Assembly: GCA_905147135.1 (NCBI GenBank)
Contig: LR990053.1
Coordinates: 14,086,501-14,150,500, forward strand
Direction of reading: 5' to 3'
Length of the DNA stretch: 64,000 nucleotides
Source of the DNA: Blastobasis lacticolella
Lineage: Eukaryota; Arthropoda; Insecta; Lepidoptera; Blastobasidae
The notes beneath the pieces are model-generated. The model had not been told where the DNA came from. It was given only the letters and a program-made list of their open reading frames with translations, and searched no databases. Both the position numbers and the translations under genes were made by a program. This document shows positions 10,660 to 23,333 of this stretch, one piece after another; the stretch's first letter is position 1, and every line of letters begins with the position of its first letter.

Positions 10660-10835
10660 TAGTAGGTACCTTTCGGATCGGACACAGTCCGGCCATTATC
10701 GTTGAGGGGTGGACGTGCTCTGGTCATGAGGTGGTCAACATATCACTATATGCTTGCGTTCTACTTTCCTACCCTCTCCTCCTGACGATAGAAAGAGATA
10801 TTTAATGTCCTACTCAATAAATAAATTTTGAATTT
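10660..10835 (+). repeat. LINE 3' end related to 6540-6682
   Basis: Shares 'tactttcctaccc', 'tgacgat.gaaagagatat', 'ttaatgtccta' and 'caataaa' followed by TTTTGA with the LINE tail at 6580-6682. A family A tail fragment ('gtggactgttatggactg') follows at 10868-10915. Confidence 0.55.
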
Positions 10836-11027
10836 ATAGTCGCAGGCGAACGCTAGATAGAAGGAGGAGGCTTGAAATGTGGACTGTTATGGACTGCTAT
10901 GATTATGATGATCACTAATCACGATACTTAGATTGAGCATCGACCTCAATCACTGGTACGTACACCATACTAATAATTCCGGGCATACCTCTGCCTGCTG
11001 CCACCATGCGCGATAGTCTTCGACGCC

Positions 11028-11145
11028 CAGGAGTTCATTTTGGCGTCAATATCCCGGTTGTACTCTCGTGAGAGCCTGGGGTTCGCCTTGACCATGATCT
11101 AGGATTTGGCAGATCAGATAATTACAGTAGAACAACGCGAGCGAG
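11028..11145 (-). repeat. SINE 3' fragment
   Basis: Reverse complement of the SINE body: 'gaccatgatctaggatttggcagatcag', 'ataattacagtag', preceded by 'gcgtcaatatcccggttg', which matches the SINE's 3' end at 53620-53640. Confidence 0.55.
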
Positions 11146-11524
11146 TCGATTCGGGGAATTGAAATGGTAGGTCAAATATACGCTTACCCTAGATTATATT
11201 TCTAGATAACTTTGTCTTTTTTTAATAGCTTAGTTAAAAAGTACATTTTTCTTCGTTAATGATAATAAAAATCAACCATTGAAATACAAATCTAAAATGA
11301 TCTAGACGCTGTCTAGGCATAGTATTGCACATTACGACATTTCGGCGTCGGCGTGACGTGCTGATAACTATCATATTGTACGCGTTCATAACAAACAGCC
11401 CATGGACTTCACAAAATTTAACGTGAAAATGATATCTTTTAGCTACAGAAGAAGATCTTTCCACTTTTCTTTGAAAATTTTACCTATGACGCTATAATTA
11501 AGATTTCATTGGATTTTATTGAAT

Positions 11525-11660
11525 TCAGGTTGGTAGAACCAGAGATACAGCTTGACCTCCCTGTAGTACTAGCATTAAAACAATATGGAGGTCATTTAAA
11601 ATGGTTTGTGGGCAGAAGCTAAACTGTCATAAAAAATATTTTCACGCGGGCAAAAGCTAG
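11525..11660 (+). repeat. Family D fragment ending in CTAGT
   Basis: Contains 'ccagagatacagcttgacc', 'gtagtactag' and the terminal 'cgcgggcaaaagctagt', parallel to 10515-10648. Confidence 0.55.
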
Positions 11661-14600
11661 TAACGGAATACTTTTTCTTTTGGCCAGACTTGCTTGCTCC
11701 TTATTCCGGCCCGAAATATGAAGAAGCCGTTTGAATACGTCTTACTTCGAACGAATGTTTCAGTGCATCTTCCAACTCTCCCCCTAATAGACAGGTACAA
11801 ATTCTCCATTAAAAGCTGCCTCTACACTTAAAATCAGGTGTGAGGCAGCCAACCTCACATAGGTCTTAAAAATAATCGCACTAAAATAACTGTAGCGATG
11901 TTTAAACATTCAACGCTACATCTAGCAACCAGCAACGCTATCGCTATACCGACCTAACACTTATCGACACTCACTAACAGTGCGGTCATTACATAAGGTT
12001 AACGATTAATCGTTTTCGCTACCAAACTGACGTTGACACGTTGACATTTGGAATATGGTTTATCGTCATTTAAGAATGCTAAGGCCTGGATTTCACCAAA
12101 GCAGAGATGTACGAAGTATATCCATCCAAGCTGTTCAGGAGACTGGCTGGACCGGGACATAGACGTGTACTGGCTAGAGGAAATCTGAGCTACATGCGAC
12201 ATACGCTGAAGTTTGAAACTAGTCTCTAGAGCAAACTCACATCTCCGCTTAGCTCCGTTTCGCGCTACCACCTAGCACACAGGTACCTCACATATTTTCA
12301 AATTTCGTTTATGGTTTTATACCGCGTACCTCGGTTAAGGAGTAGCACGATCTAAAAATATATACGTTATAACTCACAGCAACATCTCTACTTTAACCGC
12401 GCCATCTTTACATAATTTAATACATATCCTCTCCTCTCGTGTCCTCGCGGATTCGCCGGGGTCCAGGCCTAAAGAAGCGACAGGACTTTATATCCGCGTC
12501 ATGAAAGAACTTTACATACTTGTCAAATGGCAGTACAGAGGATTTCGCGCAGGTAATCGCCTACTGCGCAAGTCGAACCACGTGACCCGCCAAGTCTCTT
12601 CTTACATGACACTAGTTATACCTGACAGTATAACCCCACCCTCACACATTGTTTGATAACCGCATGAAGATCTCAGTTTTAACAGCCATGCTAATTTCTC
12701 CAAATGCAAATAACTATTGCGTAAATTAAGAAATAGGTATTTGAATTGCTGTAAGTATTTGTAGATACGCATTAAATTTCGCAGAACGTAAACATGATTA
12801 TGAATACATAAATATGAAATATGCAAATCGGAATACAGTATTTGTATTAGGTATGTAAGTGTTGTGAAAGTTAAATTTTATGGCCTATGTTTTATCTCGG
12901 GCCTAATTAGTACCCTACCTATACTATGCTACCGACCGCCATATTATTTGCAATGTATAAAATGGCATATTGTTCAAGAATCCAGTCTTATAAATTATAA
13001 TAGTTATTTTTTATACTTTTAACGCATAAATGTAGTTTAAAAATAAAAGCTCACTGCGTGGTTTGACTTTTTATAAAGTTTATTGCTATAAAGAAAATGT
13101 TGTGTTCTGAAAAATTATAAGTCTGTAACATATTATATGCCCCATAGAGTCTATGGAATTTATGTGTGGAGTCAAGGCCATTTCTAAAGAACTACTAGAG
13201 CTTACAATAATATTCTACTTTGTTACTCTGTTCTTAAAATCGCTTATCAATCATTAACCAATTTTGAAGTAGATATTTAATGTCTATTTTACGAATATGC
13301 AATGTTGGTACTTAAATGTCTTGTTATAATACCTATATACTGATGAATACGCAAGTTTAAAACATTTTCATAAGGTATTACATACGATATTGACCTGCCT
13401 TTCTATGCAAGAAAACTTGAAATTGCAAATTCAGCTAAAGTGATGTCCCCAATAAAGTGTAAAATTCAACAGACATACGATGGTCGCGTTGATATTGCAA
13501 TTTGTTATTAGAGACTCGTCGACATAAAGACTGTGATATAATAATAATCATCGTTAGCTAGTGAGGTGCTGTCGTTGGTAAAAGGTTTGAGTTATCGATT
13601 GCCGAGTAACAGGAAAAACTTTAAAAAAATACTACATGTATTGGTATTTTATCGCAGTTATGTGTTATTAGTACACAATTTAAAATATTGCCGGGTACCT
13701 TGGTTAATGAATAGTATTAGCGCTATAACCCACCTCTAACATAACATTTTTTCTTTTTTTTTCAACATCGTCCCTTGTTTTAATGACAAGTAGGTATATC
13801 AAATTTTGACGTGACCAATCACCAACGCTTGTGGCGCCATTAGCTTTTAGTGGGCCTCCTTGATAACAAGCTATTCCCAAAATTAAACAAACATTTACGT
13901 TGGAAACATTTTTCTGACAATCAACAGGTGATATCCACTGTGCAAGCGTGTTTTTTCTGAGGGTGGACCAAAGTTGACCCGAGAGCTCCGATGGATGGAA
14001 GTGTATGTGTTATGTTGCAATAAAGAAAAATAAATGATGTAGCTTCATTGAAAGTGAGTCAGAGGTGGACCATACGGATCAGGTAGGGATGGAATCGGGA
14101 TGAATGTTAGGTAGATATTTTAGAATGCAAAGGACTAATATCATACGCTAAGGGGAGGGAGTCCTAAACCAAAATAATAAGTCGGATCATCAATTCTAGA
14201 AAGTATTAAAAAGCCATTGTGATTATTAAAACCATGGCGCAATCTCGACGATTCTTCTTTTTTAAATATTATTTTGTCATCCATCGTGATCATATGCACG
14301 TTGTAGCTTAAAATAATCATCGGTTCAGCCGCAGAAAGCTCACTATAGGCCATAGGCCTCCCACAAAGCCTTCCACAAAGATCGACTCTCTTATCCATCA
14401 ACCCCTATGATCTTTACAAGGTCATCCGTACATCTCGTACGGGGCTGCCTTACGCTGCGATTTCCTATGCGCGGGAGCCACTCCAGTTATTTTCTGCTCT
14501 ATCGGCCATCGATTCTGCGAGAAATGTGACCTACCTCTTCGCCCTGCGACTGAAATATCAATTACCTTCTGTCTACTACGGATATTATCATTCGATTATC

Positions 14601-14689
14601 CTATCACATAGAGAAACGCGAGCATTACTTTTCCTTTACTCTCTGTTTATTCCAGCACTGGCAAAATACCTTCGTCAGATACTTTCGTT
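11661..14689. other. Three kilobases without a recognised gene
   Basis: Several 70-90-codon frames exist (for example minus strand 11999-12271 and 12602-12826), but none shows a motif, signal peptide or homologous pattern I recognise. 13000-13400 is very AT-rich. Confidence 0.5.
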
Positions 14690-14800
14690 TTTATTTATTT
14701 ATTTAAAACTTTATTGCACAATAATACAATTGGCGGACTTAAAGCCATTAAGGCTTTATCTTCCAGTCAACCAGTAGACAATGCAGAAAGTGAGTAAGTA
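14690..14800 (-). repeat. Retroposon 3' end, inverted
   Basis: Reads on the minus strand as '..ataaagccttaatggc', 'ttaagtccgcca', 'gtgcaataaagtttt' and an AAATA tail, a common lepidopteran LINE/SINE ending with its own poly(A) signal. Confidence 0.5.
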
Positions 14801-15689
14801 GGTGCTTTATAAAGCGTGATGATAGATTGTAACTTACCTTTAAATACAATACTAACTACATCAAGATAGAATAAACATATATTATATTATAATAAATACT
14901 ATACATACATACATATATTAAAAATAAAGATACTTTATACTATTTATTTATATTGACTTTTTGGCCTTTTATCTATAAAAAATATAATTAACTAAATTAG
15001 GCCAATAAACTAATTAAAAATAATTATTATTAAAATTACCAATAAAATAAAGAATATTATTATAAAATAAATGATCCAAACATTATTTATAACATTGGTT
15101 GATGACCCTAGATGCCAAAGCCATAACAATAATAAAAGAGGTATTTCGCGATATTTATCGAGTGTGTAGGATTCACGGATCGTGATACGGATCATACGGA
15201 ACACAGCATTTCTAAAAAATATAAAATCCATGATCCCCATCAACGAGTAACGACACATATCGCGGTAAATATCGAGCGTGTAGCATCACCATAGTACATG
15301 CATACATAGTTGTTCCAGTGACATTTTGGATGAGAAGGAGAGGTTTCGAACGACACAGAATTTAGATACGTAATAGGTCTTGTATTATTAACGAAACAGT
15401 AATATATAAGTATTCTTTTATTACTGTAAATAAAAAATAAATTACTTAAAATTGTCGAACATATGTGTTCCGATTTTTCGTGCCAACGATTTTATCGATA
15501 CCCGCAATCGACCTCACTAGCCGCCCCAGGTCATTGGAAAGTAAAAGCCAAAGGTCGCACGATGCGAGATGGCGCTGTGGCTCAATTTATCACAACGCGT
15601 ACGCACTACACTAGCGCCACTTGGCCAACATGAGGAATGCCTGTTGCTGTCGACACTTTGAATAGTTTTTTTATAATGAAGTTATAAAC
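14801..15689. other. AT-rich spacer, no gene
   Basis: 14860-15060 is almost entirely A/T. No coding evidence. Confidence 0.5.
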
Positions 15690-15905
15690 CGTTACTCTCG
15701 TGGGGGTCGTACAAGGCGACTAATGTTTTCGAGACTAAGATCTAGAGTCTCATTACGCTGGAAAATGGGCAGCAGCTTTTTCCATTGTTATATTTATCAC
15801 TGCGACCTCCAACCCGCCTGTTATGATAATAATCTCCCCTTTCGTGGGAGAGGCCCTAAGTCCTGCAGTGGACTGTTATGGGCTGTAATGAGGATAATGA
15901 TGAAT
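15690..15905 (+). repeat. Dispersed retroposon end, family A
   Basis: Blocks 'gactaatgttttcgag', 'tggaaaatgggcagcagc', 'cctccaacccgcctg', 'cgtgggagaggcccta' and 'cagtggactgttatgggctg' followed by an ATGATGA tail. Confidence 0.7.
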
Positions 15906-15956
15906 GAAGTTATATTTGTATAGCCGTAACATATGATGCCAGCACAGTATAGCAAA

Positions 15957-16100
15957 AAGCCCAGGCTTTTGTACAATAAGTTTACACTAGACAGGCATTT
16001 GACCACCATCTCACCTCATGGGAACGGCAACGAGCAACGATGCGTCCGAAGGTGGAACATGCATGTCTAGAAACATTCCTTGAAGACGACGATATTGGTC
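15957..16100 (-). repeat. LINE 3' end, same family as 38690-39350
   Basis: Matches the 3' UTR of the LINE at 38690-38800: 'ttttgtacaa', 'acaggcatttgaccaccat', 'ctcacct', 'acgatgcg.ccgaag.tgga'. Confidence 0.55.
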
Positions 16101-16199
16101 TTCAGATAATTTACAAGGCGGTTAGACTATCGTGGCTAAAGAAAGAAGGCAGAAGTTTTTCTGTAGATAGTAATGACAATTTCAAACTTCAACCTAACT

Positions 16200-16391
16200 A
16201 ATAATACTCCTGACCCTATGTATATACGAGTATATACGCTTAGATATTTTACACAACGCAACGGATTTTAATACGGTTTTTAACAGTTGATATTGTGATT
16301 CAAAAGGATGGTTTATAAGGAAAACCGGGTAGGTAGGGGTGAAGTGGGGTAAAGTAGGTGAACGCGAACGAAGTCGCGCCGGGTCCACTAG
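16200..16391 (+). mobile_element. Lep1-type non-autonomous Helitron
   Basis: Core 'cgcaacggattttaatacgg', 'tgattcaaaaggatggttta' and 3' end 'gaagtcgcgccgggtccactag' split as in the copy at 26563-26762. CTAG at 16388-16391 is followed by T, as expected for Helitron insertion. Confidence 0.65.
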
Positions 16392-17004
16392 TATCTAATA
16401 TATAAGACATGTAGTGTACCCAGAAAAGGAGGTGTAGTATTTTCTGCAATTCAAATACTTCAGTTCTATTCCTGGGCCTGTGGCATCGCCATCTTCAATG
16501 CATTCCGCCAGTCAATAAAAGAGATAATGGATTTCAAATATAATAGAATACGAACAAGAGTTTATTAACATAAATTATCAATAGTTAGCTATAAAATTCT
16601 TTGTAGTTAAGTTGTCAATTGAAAATTTTCAACTTAACAATTCTAGACACGAATATCGATTCTCATTTTGAACTCAAAGAGTCATTCGTTTTATTACCTA
16701 TCGATTCTGTATTCAATTAGCCTAAACGTTTACTAAGAGAGCTAATATTCAACACCAACAATTAAAGTTGCATAAGATGCTACACCATTTATTTACGACT
16801 TCGACTTATTGACAGCCGACTCTTCCATTAATTATTGTGTTACAAGAATAGTCTTGACGACTTTTAGAGTCGTAGTGCAATCGAAAAAATCGTATGTTCG
16901 CGCGAAGCCTAAAAGGTGCTCATTACAGGAAAAATACTTCTGTATTTTCAGTTTTAACACAGCAAAATATAAATATTTTCGTAATCACTCAACCTGTGAC
17001 TAAT
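16392..17004. other. No recognised gene
   Basis: AT-rich; no coding or repeat evidence seen. Confidence 0.5.
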
Positions 17005-17324
17005 TAAGGCTCTGTCCTAATTGGCAACGGTCGTGCGATAGGCGGTTCTGAGGTCTTCTATTGGTTGGACGGCGACGTCCGTCGTACGACCATGGTCTCA
17101 CGACCGGTGCCAATTAGGGGCCCTATTTTTGAATCGCTAGCCTCGATTCGAACGGTTGTCTATTTTGATTTTCGGCATATAACATTCGATATTTTTATGC
17201 ATTATGCTGATTTTGAACCGTACTCTTTCGGTGTTGCAAATGTAATTTTAAAAATCCTGAATTTTTCATGCTGTCCGAATCGACGCGAGCGATTAAAAAA
17301 ATTGAGCCCTAGGACAGCGCCTGA
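17005..17324. mobile_element. MITE family F, split by a nested MITE
   Basis: The left end TAAGGCTCTGTCCTA (17005-17019) pairs with the right end taggacagcgcctga (17310-17324). Inner arms 'aattggcaacggtcgtgcga' and 'tcacgaccggtgccaatta' also pair. Without the insert at 17118-17309 the unit is about 125 bp, like its relative at 48413-48531. Confidence 0.65.
17118..17309. mobile_element. MITE family E inserted in family F
   Basis: Ends GGGCCCTATTTTTGAATCG and its inverted counterpart (right end 'cgattaaaaaaattgagccc'), 192 bp, flanked by TAG at 17115-17117 and 17310-17312. The interior has no coding capacity for a transposase. The 106-codon frame over this region is incidental. Confidence 0.75.
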
Positions 17325-17399
17325 CGGTATACCTAAAGAAAAGACGTCCTCAAACGACCACCCCACCGCTACGTTTTTAGCATAGCAATAGCAAAATGG

Positions 17400-17600
17400 C
17401 CGTAATTTAGCGAAACTTAAATTGTTAGCTAAACTAAGACGGAATTTGTGAAAACTTTTGTACGGACTTACTAAAAAATAGTTTATTCCTATTTCGTTTT
17501 CCGTTGAGCAGATTTTTGATAACTATTATGATTAGAGAGAACTGATTTTTTCTCTACAGTGGCAGCACTTTCACCCTTGTTAGCGCCTTAAACAACAAAA
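17400..17600 (+). repeat. Dispersed repeat shared with 7530-7720
   Basis: Shares 'aaattgttag', 'aaaaaatagttt.ttcctatt' and 'cagtggcagcactttcaccc' in the same order. Confidence 0.5.
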
Positions 17601-19597
17601 TGGTGCCATCTTGTTCGCACAGTCCCATTAGAGTCTCCACATCTGTTTTATTAGTGCCACTAAGGTGGTAATCAAGCTTACGTAGCAAACTAGCTATAAA
17701 CAGTTACACCAACTAGTACCAACGAGGAGTCGTTATCGTCCGATGCGGTGAAAATCATATTGGTTTGAATCTTGCAGCAAGAAGCATAGCTTGAGAGAGG
17801 GCTCAAATCTTAGACGAAATGATAGTAACTCGGAAAACCCTCGACCAAGTTTACTATAGATAGGTATTCCAATATTTCTGGACCGATTATAATGAAACAA
17901 ACCTAAGAACCATCAGGCGGGCAGTAAGCTTGTTTGCCACCTGGTATAAAAAAATCTTCTCGATTTAACTGGCTTTCAAATGTAGAAAATCGCATCGGAA
18001 TCGGTCCATCCGTACGGGAGCGGCTATACTACAGACAGACTCACTTTCACAGAGCCACAGATACACGTCATGTTAGTTCATAGTGACGTATTCATGTTTG
18101 ACGTGGTTGACTCCAGCTGCTTAAACATTTACGCTATTAAGGGGTAAGAAGAATGGACATACTACAGAGGACTGCAGGTGCCTTGCCTGCGAAGGCGGAA
18201 CGCAAATGAGCGTATACGGAGCACTTTGCGCTTTTGGAACAACAAATCAACATCGCATCTGCACTTAACATCAGGTGAGACGGCAGTCAAATATCTGCCT
18301 ATTTCACATTTTAAAAAACAATAAAAAAAAATAGACCGCACCTTTAAAAATCCTGGTAGCTGCCCGGTATTATGTCATTTTTACGTCCCTAAAACTGCAC
18401 GTAAATGTGTGGCTAGGCTTCGCATTATCCTCGAGTAAAACTGTAGGTGTCAAACTCCGTGAGTAAAACATTCATAAATGAGCAACTTCTATAATTAGGA
18501 ACCGATAAAATGAATTAATCAACTCTATAGTCTATAGCAGTCAGTACACGTATGTGAAACATTTTGTTAGTCCTTTGAAAGTCACCTAAAATTATCTCAT
18601 GAAATATCGCAGTATGTTGGCAAATCCTGACACATTGATAGTCTCATCATCCCACACCACACACCCACACTGTTCTAGACACCGAGCTCCTGAGCTAACG
18701 AGTGATAGTGCGGGTGAACTCCTGATTGAGACGAGTACTTTTCTTCACAATATTTCCCTCAAAGTAAAAACCTGCGTTTATAGTAAATGCTTTGAGAATA
18801 TGTACGTAGATCAGAAAAAAATAAAAAAGACCCTAATTGCATTAGAACCTGTTTCACAATGCCAGAGTAGAAGTGAATTACCACCTAAAAAAACATATTT
18901 CTTTGTACTACAATGCATGTTGTAAAACGGTTTTTACAGTATTCATGAAATAAATGTTTACTTATTATATAAAATATACCCTGTGGGTTAAGGACGATTT
19001 CTTTGGATATAAGGCACAGCTAAACTTTTAGCAAACTGCTAAAAGGTTGCAGGTTGCCGCTGCAGGTGGGCTGTCTGCTCGCTTGTCACTGAGTAGAATA
19101 AAAAAAACTCATTTTGGCTGAAGATGCGCCAAAGGCCGTGAATGTTAATGATAATTTTCCTGAAATGATAATGCACTTGTGCTCTTGTTCTGTACTTACC
19201 AATTGGGACATCAGCTAAAAAATCAGCATGAATCAGATAGGGTTCTGTAAATCCCATTCCTTTATAGACATTTTAGGTAGGTGTTAAAACAAAAATGTAG
19301 TTGATATATACGTTGTAAATATAGTACATAATATGCCATTATGCACATTAACGTAATTTATGCAATTTAAGGATACAAAAAGTTTAGAGCAATTTACAAT
19401 GCGGTTACGTACATCCGCATTTGGTCAGCCAACATTATCTCTTCGCATTTAGATAACAGCTTAAAATTGCTATGGAGAGAAAAAATATATAATTCCAACC
19501 GGTAACGAGCTTACTATTTGTCAGACGCGGACTACTGCCATTTGTGGCATATATTCTTTCTCAATTTGAATATGATTATGAAACTGAGGATTTAAAT
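17601..19597. other. No recognised gene; short LINE tails
   Basis: Family B-type UTR fragments occur at about 17915-17955, 18255-18330 and 19025-19105, all plus strand ('cttgtttgccacc' or 'ctgtctgctcgcttg' followed by A-rich runs). The 108-codon frame at 18599-18925 has no recognisable domain. Confidence 0.5.
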
Positions 19598-19882
19598 CTA
19601 ATATATAAAATTCTCGTGTCACAGTTTTCGTTGCCATACTCCTCCGAAACGGCTTGACCGATTTTGATGAAATTTTTTGTGCTTATCCGGTATCTATGAG
19701 AATCGGCCAACATCTATTTTTCATCCCCCTAAATGTTAGGGGTAGTCCACCCCTAATTTTTATTTTTATTTTTTAGACAAAATTTTTAATTTCTATTTTT
19801 TTATGATACAACATACAAAAATACATACAATCCAGGAAATTATTTATATGGCAAAACAACGTTTGCCGGGCAGTAGTAAATA
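19598..19882 (+). mobile_element. Helitron-like repeat
   Basis: Contains 'ttctcgtgtcacagttttcg', 'cctccgaaacggcttgaccg', 'aggggtagtccacccc' and ends with 'aacgtttgccgggcagtag'. This is a layout I know from many insect genomes, normally ending in CTAG; the terminus here is decayed. Confidence 0.5.
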
Positions 19883-20814
19883 AAATTGTTGAATCGGAAT
19901 TATATGATTTGGCTTAACAAAAATAGCGGATTTCACTAAACAACAAACAACAAACAAAGGCTTGCATCATCTGTCATACTATTATCATTATCACACGAGC
20001 GGTCAATCCCGGCTTCTATCAGGGTCCGCTTTCCATCTCTTTGTTCTTCACAAATTGCATACTGTATCCACAAATAATAATAATACAATGAGTTACGTAA
20101 ACTAACATTCGGCGAAGGATCTCTTGAGCAGTTCCACGTTAAGAACTTAGCTATACAATGACAAAAAGAAAGAACAAAAAGTAAACAAAACATTTAGAGT
20201 TAATTAGCGACTTTGTTTCAAGGAAAAGTATGCTTAAGTAGATAGATATATAAGTAAGTGCTCAAACATTATGTCATCACAGGCATGCGGTGATTGGTTT
20301 TGTAAAGTTTCTTTTTCTGTCTCTTACGAATCGATAAACGTGTATCAACTAAAGATTACTAAGGTTGGCTGGAAAAAGACCCATCCCATGGTATAAGCGC
20401 GTATTTGCTATGTCTAATGATATTTTCGTTACTATTTATTTATTAAGCAATAAAGAGTAAACATACATACATAAAATTATTGAGACAGATATGTAATTAG
20501 TTGCATGGAAAAAAAATATCATCAAAAAAACTAAGACTAAGTTCAAAATGAACATGCATCAGGAAAGATAATTCAAGGCACATAGTGATCGAGTCCAATA
20601 TAGAACAAAGCCAGAGTTAAAAGAAAAAAGCATTTTTTTTTATTATAAATTTTTTTATATTACAATTTTTATTTTTATATTAGCATGGGTCGGACCATTC
20701 CGAAATTCTAGCACCAACTTATAAAGGTTGGCCTACCAATGGGAACTCCTATTAGTATACATAGAAAGCATGTCGTTCAAGTACGAAACAACGAACTACT
20801 GAACTCTCAAAATT
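19883..20814. other. No recognised gene
   Basis: AT-rich. A retroposon-like ending ('ggttggctggaa...gcaataaagagt') spans 20360-20462, similar to 29390-29455 and 39785-39890. Confidence 0.5.
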
Positions 20815-20965
20815 TCTTTATACCACTAACGTGGCAAACAAGCTTATGGCCTGCTTCATAGTAAGCAGTCACTGCGTTGCCGACCCCGTAAAAACCTTTT
20901 CACCCGGTTCTTAAACTCCATGTTAAACTCTACAAGGAAAACCTCTCCAGGTATTTATGACGATT
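20815..20965 (-). repeat. LINE 3' end, family B, with C-terminal codons
   Basis: Minus strand reads the C-terminal codons PGEVFLVEFNMEF then KRF near 20880-20960, then the UTR 'ttgtttgccac'. Homologous to 50640-50850. Confidence 0.6.
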
Positions 20966-21530
20966 AAGTACACGAGAAACATGAGCTCACTTAATACTGT
21001 TGAGTCTTGTTGTTAAATCGATTGTCAGTGGTGTTTAACTGACCTCACAAGGTTGTCGTATAAAACCATTAATCAAGAGAAAGCCAACATATAAAATGCT
21101 ATTTATATCTACATAAAATTTGATGACTGGTGAATGCAAAATCTTTGCGAGAAAGGGCAACAGGTCGTATCTACTATACTGTGGTATAATAAATTCGAAA
21201 TAGCATCAAATTGCTTGCAACGCGGTTACTTATACAAACTTAGAAATGAAAGGGTAATGTGAGGCCGCATCATATATTACAACTACCAAATTCACAGGTT
21301 ATTCGGTCAAGCGACGGTTCGAAGTACAAGGAATGGACTGAAACGGATTTGAAATAAATATTTATATATTTTGCTCGATAAACATAGACCTGCCCTTTTA
21401 ATAATAAATAAACCAAGTTAAACCGGTGAGTAAGGTCTCCAGTGCTCCATAAGGTGGGGATTTGGGGAACCGTGGCTTTGGCAGTGGAGGGGCATTTGTC
21501 ATTTTTCTACCAAAGCAACGTGTTATGTGG

Positions 21531-21885
21531 GTTGCTAACATAGAGAAAATATTTACTAACGTAATAGAGCAGCCATCACAAACAAAAATATTGTACCAAC
21601 CTGTCACGTGCGGGAGGAGCGGGGGAGGGCTGCTAAGTCATAGAATGACCGATGAAATGTTATCATTTTCTTTATTTTTGGCCCTCGAATGGTTCGTACA
21701 GTTTTTAATGCACAAGATGGCGTTTTTTTGAATATCCAAGCCACTGTCAGATTGGTCCGCGTCGCGCAATGTCTCAGAACTGACTGCGGCCACTGTTGTC
21801 CATGGACCGCAAAGCGTGGTTCAAAGAAAATACTTGCGGTGTCTCCTCTATTACTTTAGTAAATATTTTCTCTATGGTTGCTAAT
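21531..21885. repeat. Inverted repeat pair with 45-bp arms
   Basis: The arms at 21531-21575 and about 21838-21885 are inverted copies sharing 'catagagaaaatatttacta' and 'gtaatagag'. The spacer is about 260 bp. Possibly an old MITE. Confidence 0.5.
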
Positions 21886-22689
21886 GTCTATAGGCAGTGG
21901 CGTGACCACTTTCCATCAGGTTTCCTGCAAATTGTCTCCTGGAAAATGAGTGAATCTTGTAAAAACAAATATGTTGGAACTACGTGCTACAAATGTTTTG
22001 ATTCAAATCGAATTTTGATTAGAGTATTTCTTTTGGGAATCTGATGTCTAGTTTCCTAAATACCTAATTGGTAAAAGTAATGATTTGAATGGCTTTTGCT
22101 ATAAAAACAAGGGTATTTAAGGGTGTGTGTCTGATACTTACCTCTGTAACTTCTTGTTTTTTTATGGTATGGGCTGCAGGACGCCCCAATGCCAATGGGT
22201 AAACTCCATTTTTCCTCCTCCATTAAGTTACAATTTATTACCAAACGATTGTTTACCTTTTGTCGTTTATTCTTTTCATGTCATATGTTGAACTTTGTGA
22301 TCCTGCCTGGACTGAAGTTATGTTGAGTCTACTCTTTTAGGAACTGTGGTGTTTTAAGGTAAACTACCTTTATAATTTTTATTGTTGCATGTAGCTAGTT
22401 TTCCGGCCTGAAAGTATAGAACCCATTTCCCTGAATCTTCGTGTTTTCTTTTAAGTTTCTACTAACTGAACCTAGCACTGTACGTGGGACACGGGTGTTA
22501 CGTTATAAGGTTATTAAACCTGAGATGGAAATAACATCGATTTCCATCTCATTACTTTAGTGCAATCCATAGTACAAACATCGACTAGAACCGCTACTGG
22601 TTAGGTTAGGCTAGTCGTAAGTCTGACAGCATGTAATAATTCTTAAAATTGAAAAAGGTTTAAATTCCCATTTCATAGTTTTTTTCAAT
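21886..22689. other. No recognised gene
   Basis: Only a small hairpin around GATGGAAAT..ATTTCCATC (22528-22555) stands out. Confidence 0.45.
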
Positions 22690-22850
22690 CCCTCCCCTTG
22701 AACTTTAATATTAAAGATATCCGAGCGCTTGACTTAAACTAACATAGTAAAGACATCGGAGCTCTCCTTAACCTTCAATTGAAATACATCGACAAGCTTC
22801 CTTTAAATTTCGATATTAAAACATCAACGAGATATTTGAAACTGTCAATA
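22690..22850. repeat. Degenerate array of about 35-bp units, locus 1
   Basis: Four iterations of a unit like 'TTAAAGACATCAACGAGC' plus 'TTCCTTAAACTTC', with the AAAGAYATC core at about 22713, 22749, 22782 and 22818. Two more cores occur at 23356 and 23442, beyond intervening insertions. Same motif as 59452-59870. Confidence 0.6.
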
Positions 22851-22855
22851 GAACC

Positions 22856-22933
22856 AATAAATTCAAGTACCTCCGATCCATGCTGCACGATTCCGGTGAT
22901 ATTGAAGTCCCGTATCTCCGCCGGTTGAGCATC
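22856..22933 (+). pseudogene. LINE (RTE-like) reverse transcriptase remnant
   Basis: Twenty-six codons read FKYLRSMLHDSGDIE, the conserved FKYLGS.L..dGdI block of RTE-type ORF2 just after the palm, followed by TAG at 22934. The GC-rich sequence to about 23010 is probably the frame-broken continuation. A minus-strand frame over it is antisense. Confidence 0.55.
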
Positions 22934-23185
22934 TAGGCCTGTGATGCTGTACAGCTGCAAAACTTGACCGGTGTTAACGAAAGCGGTCCCTGGCAGAAGC
23001 CAAGATTGGCCGCTCGCTTTTAAAGTTCCCCTTTCTTTCGACTATTGAGTCGGAGTAGGCCTTCGCACTCGCGTCGCGCAAGCGCGGACTCAGCTGGCCG
23101 GGCGTCAGCACACGCGTATGGTATGAACTCTTTGATATTTGGGTTTGCAGCGAAAGTGATCAAGAATCAAAGAGCTCCCCTTTGA

Positions 23186-23333
23186 CTTCCTTATTTTATA
23201 AACCGCTCGCATCCAGCGCTTGCCTTCTAATGCTTGTCTTTTCTATCTCTAGCAACTTACCACGAGTGTGAAAGAGATAGGTAACAAACGCGAGCGCTCG
23301 CGTGGATGCGAGCGGTTTCAAAAATAAGACCCC
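23186..23333. mobile_element. Hairpin MITE, family E
   Basis: The arms 'aaaccgctcgcatcca.gc' and 'gc..tggatgcgagcggttt' are inverted, with outer TTATTTT/AAAATAA. It lies inside the 35-bp-unit array locus. Confidence 0.65.

Noticed and set aside
12430..12600. GC-richer patch suggesting an exon
   Set aside because: No continuous frame with splice sites and no recognisable protein pattern on either strand.
18599..18925. 108-codon plus-strand frame
   Set aside because: No signal peptide, domain or codon bias; consistent with chance in this long window.
22775..22990. Minus-strand frame (QLYSITGLDAQPAEIRDF) with plausible splice sites, at first taken for a host exon
   Set aside because: The opposite strand reads FKYLRSMLHDSGDIE, a conserved RTE-type RT block, so the frame is antisense of a LINE remnant.
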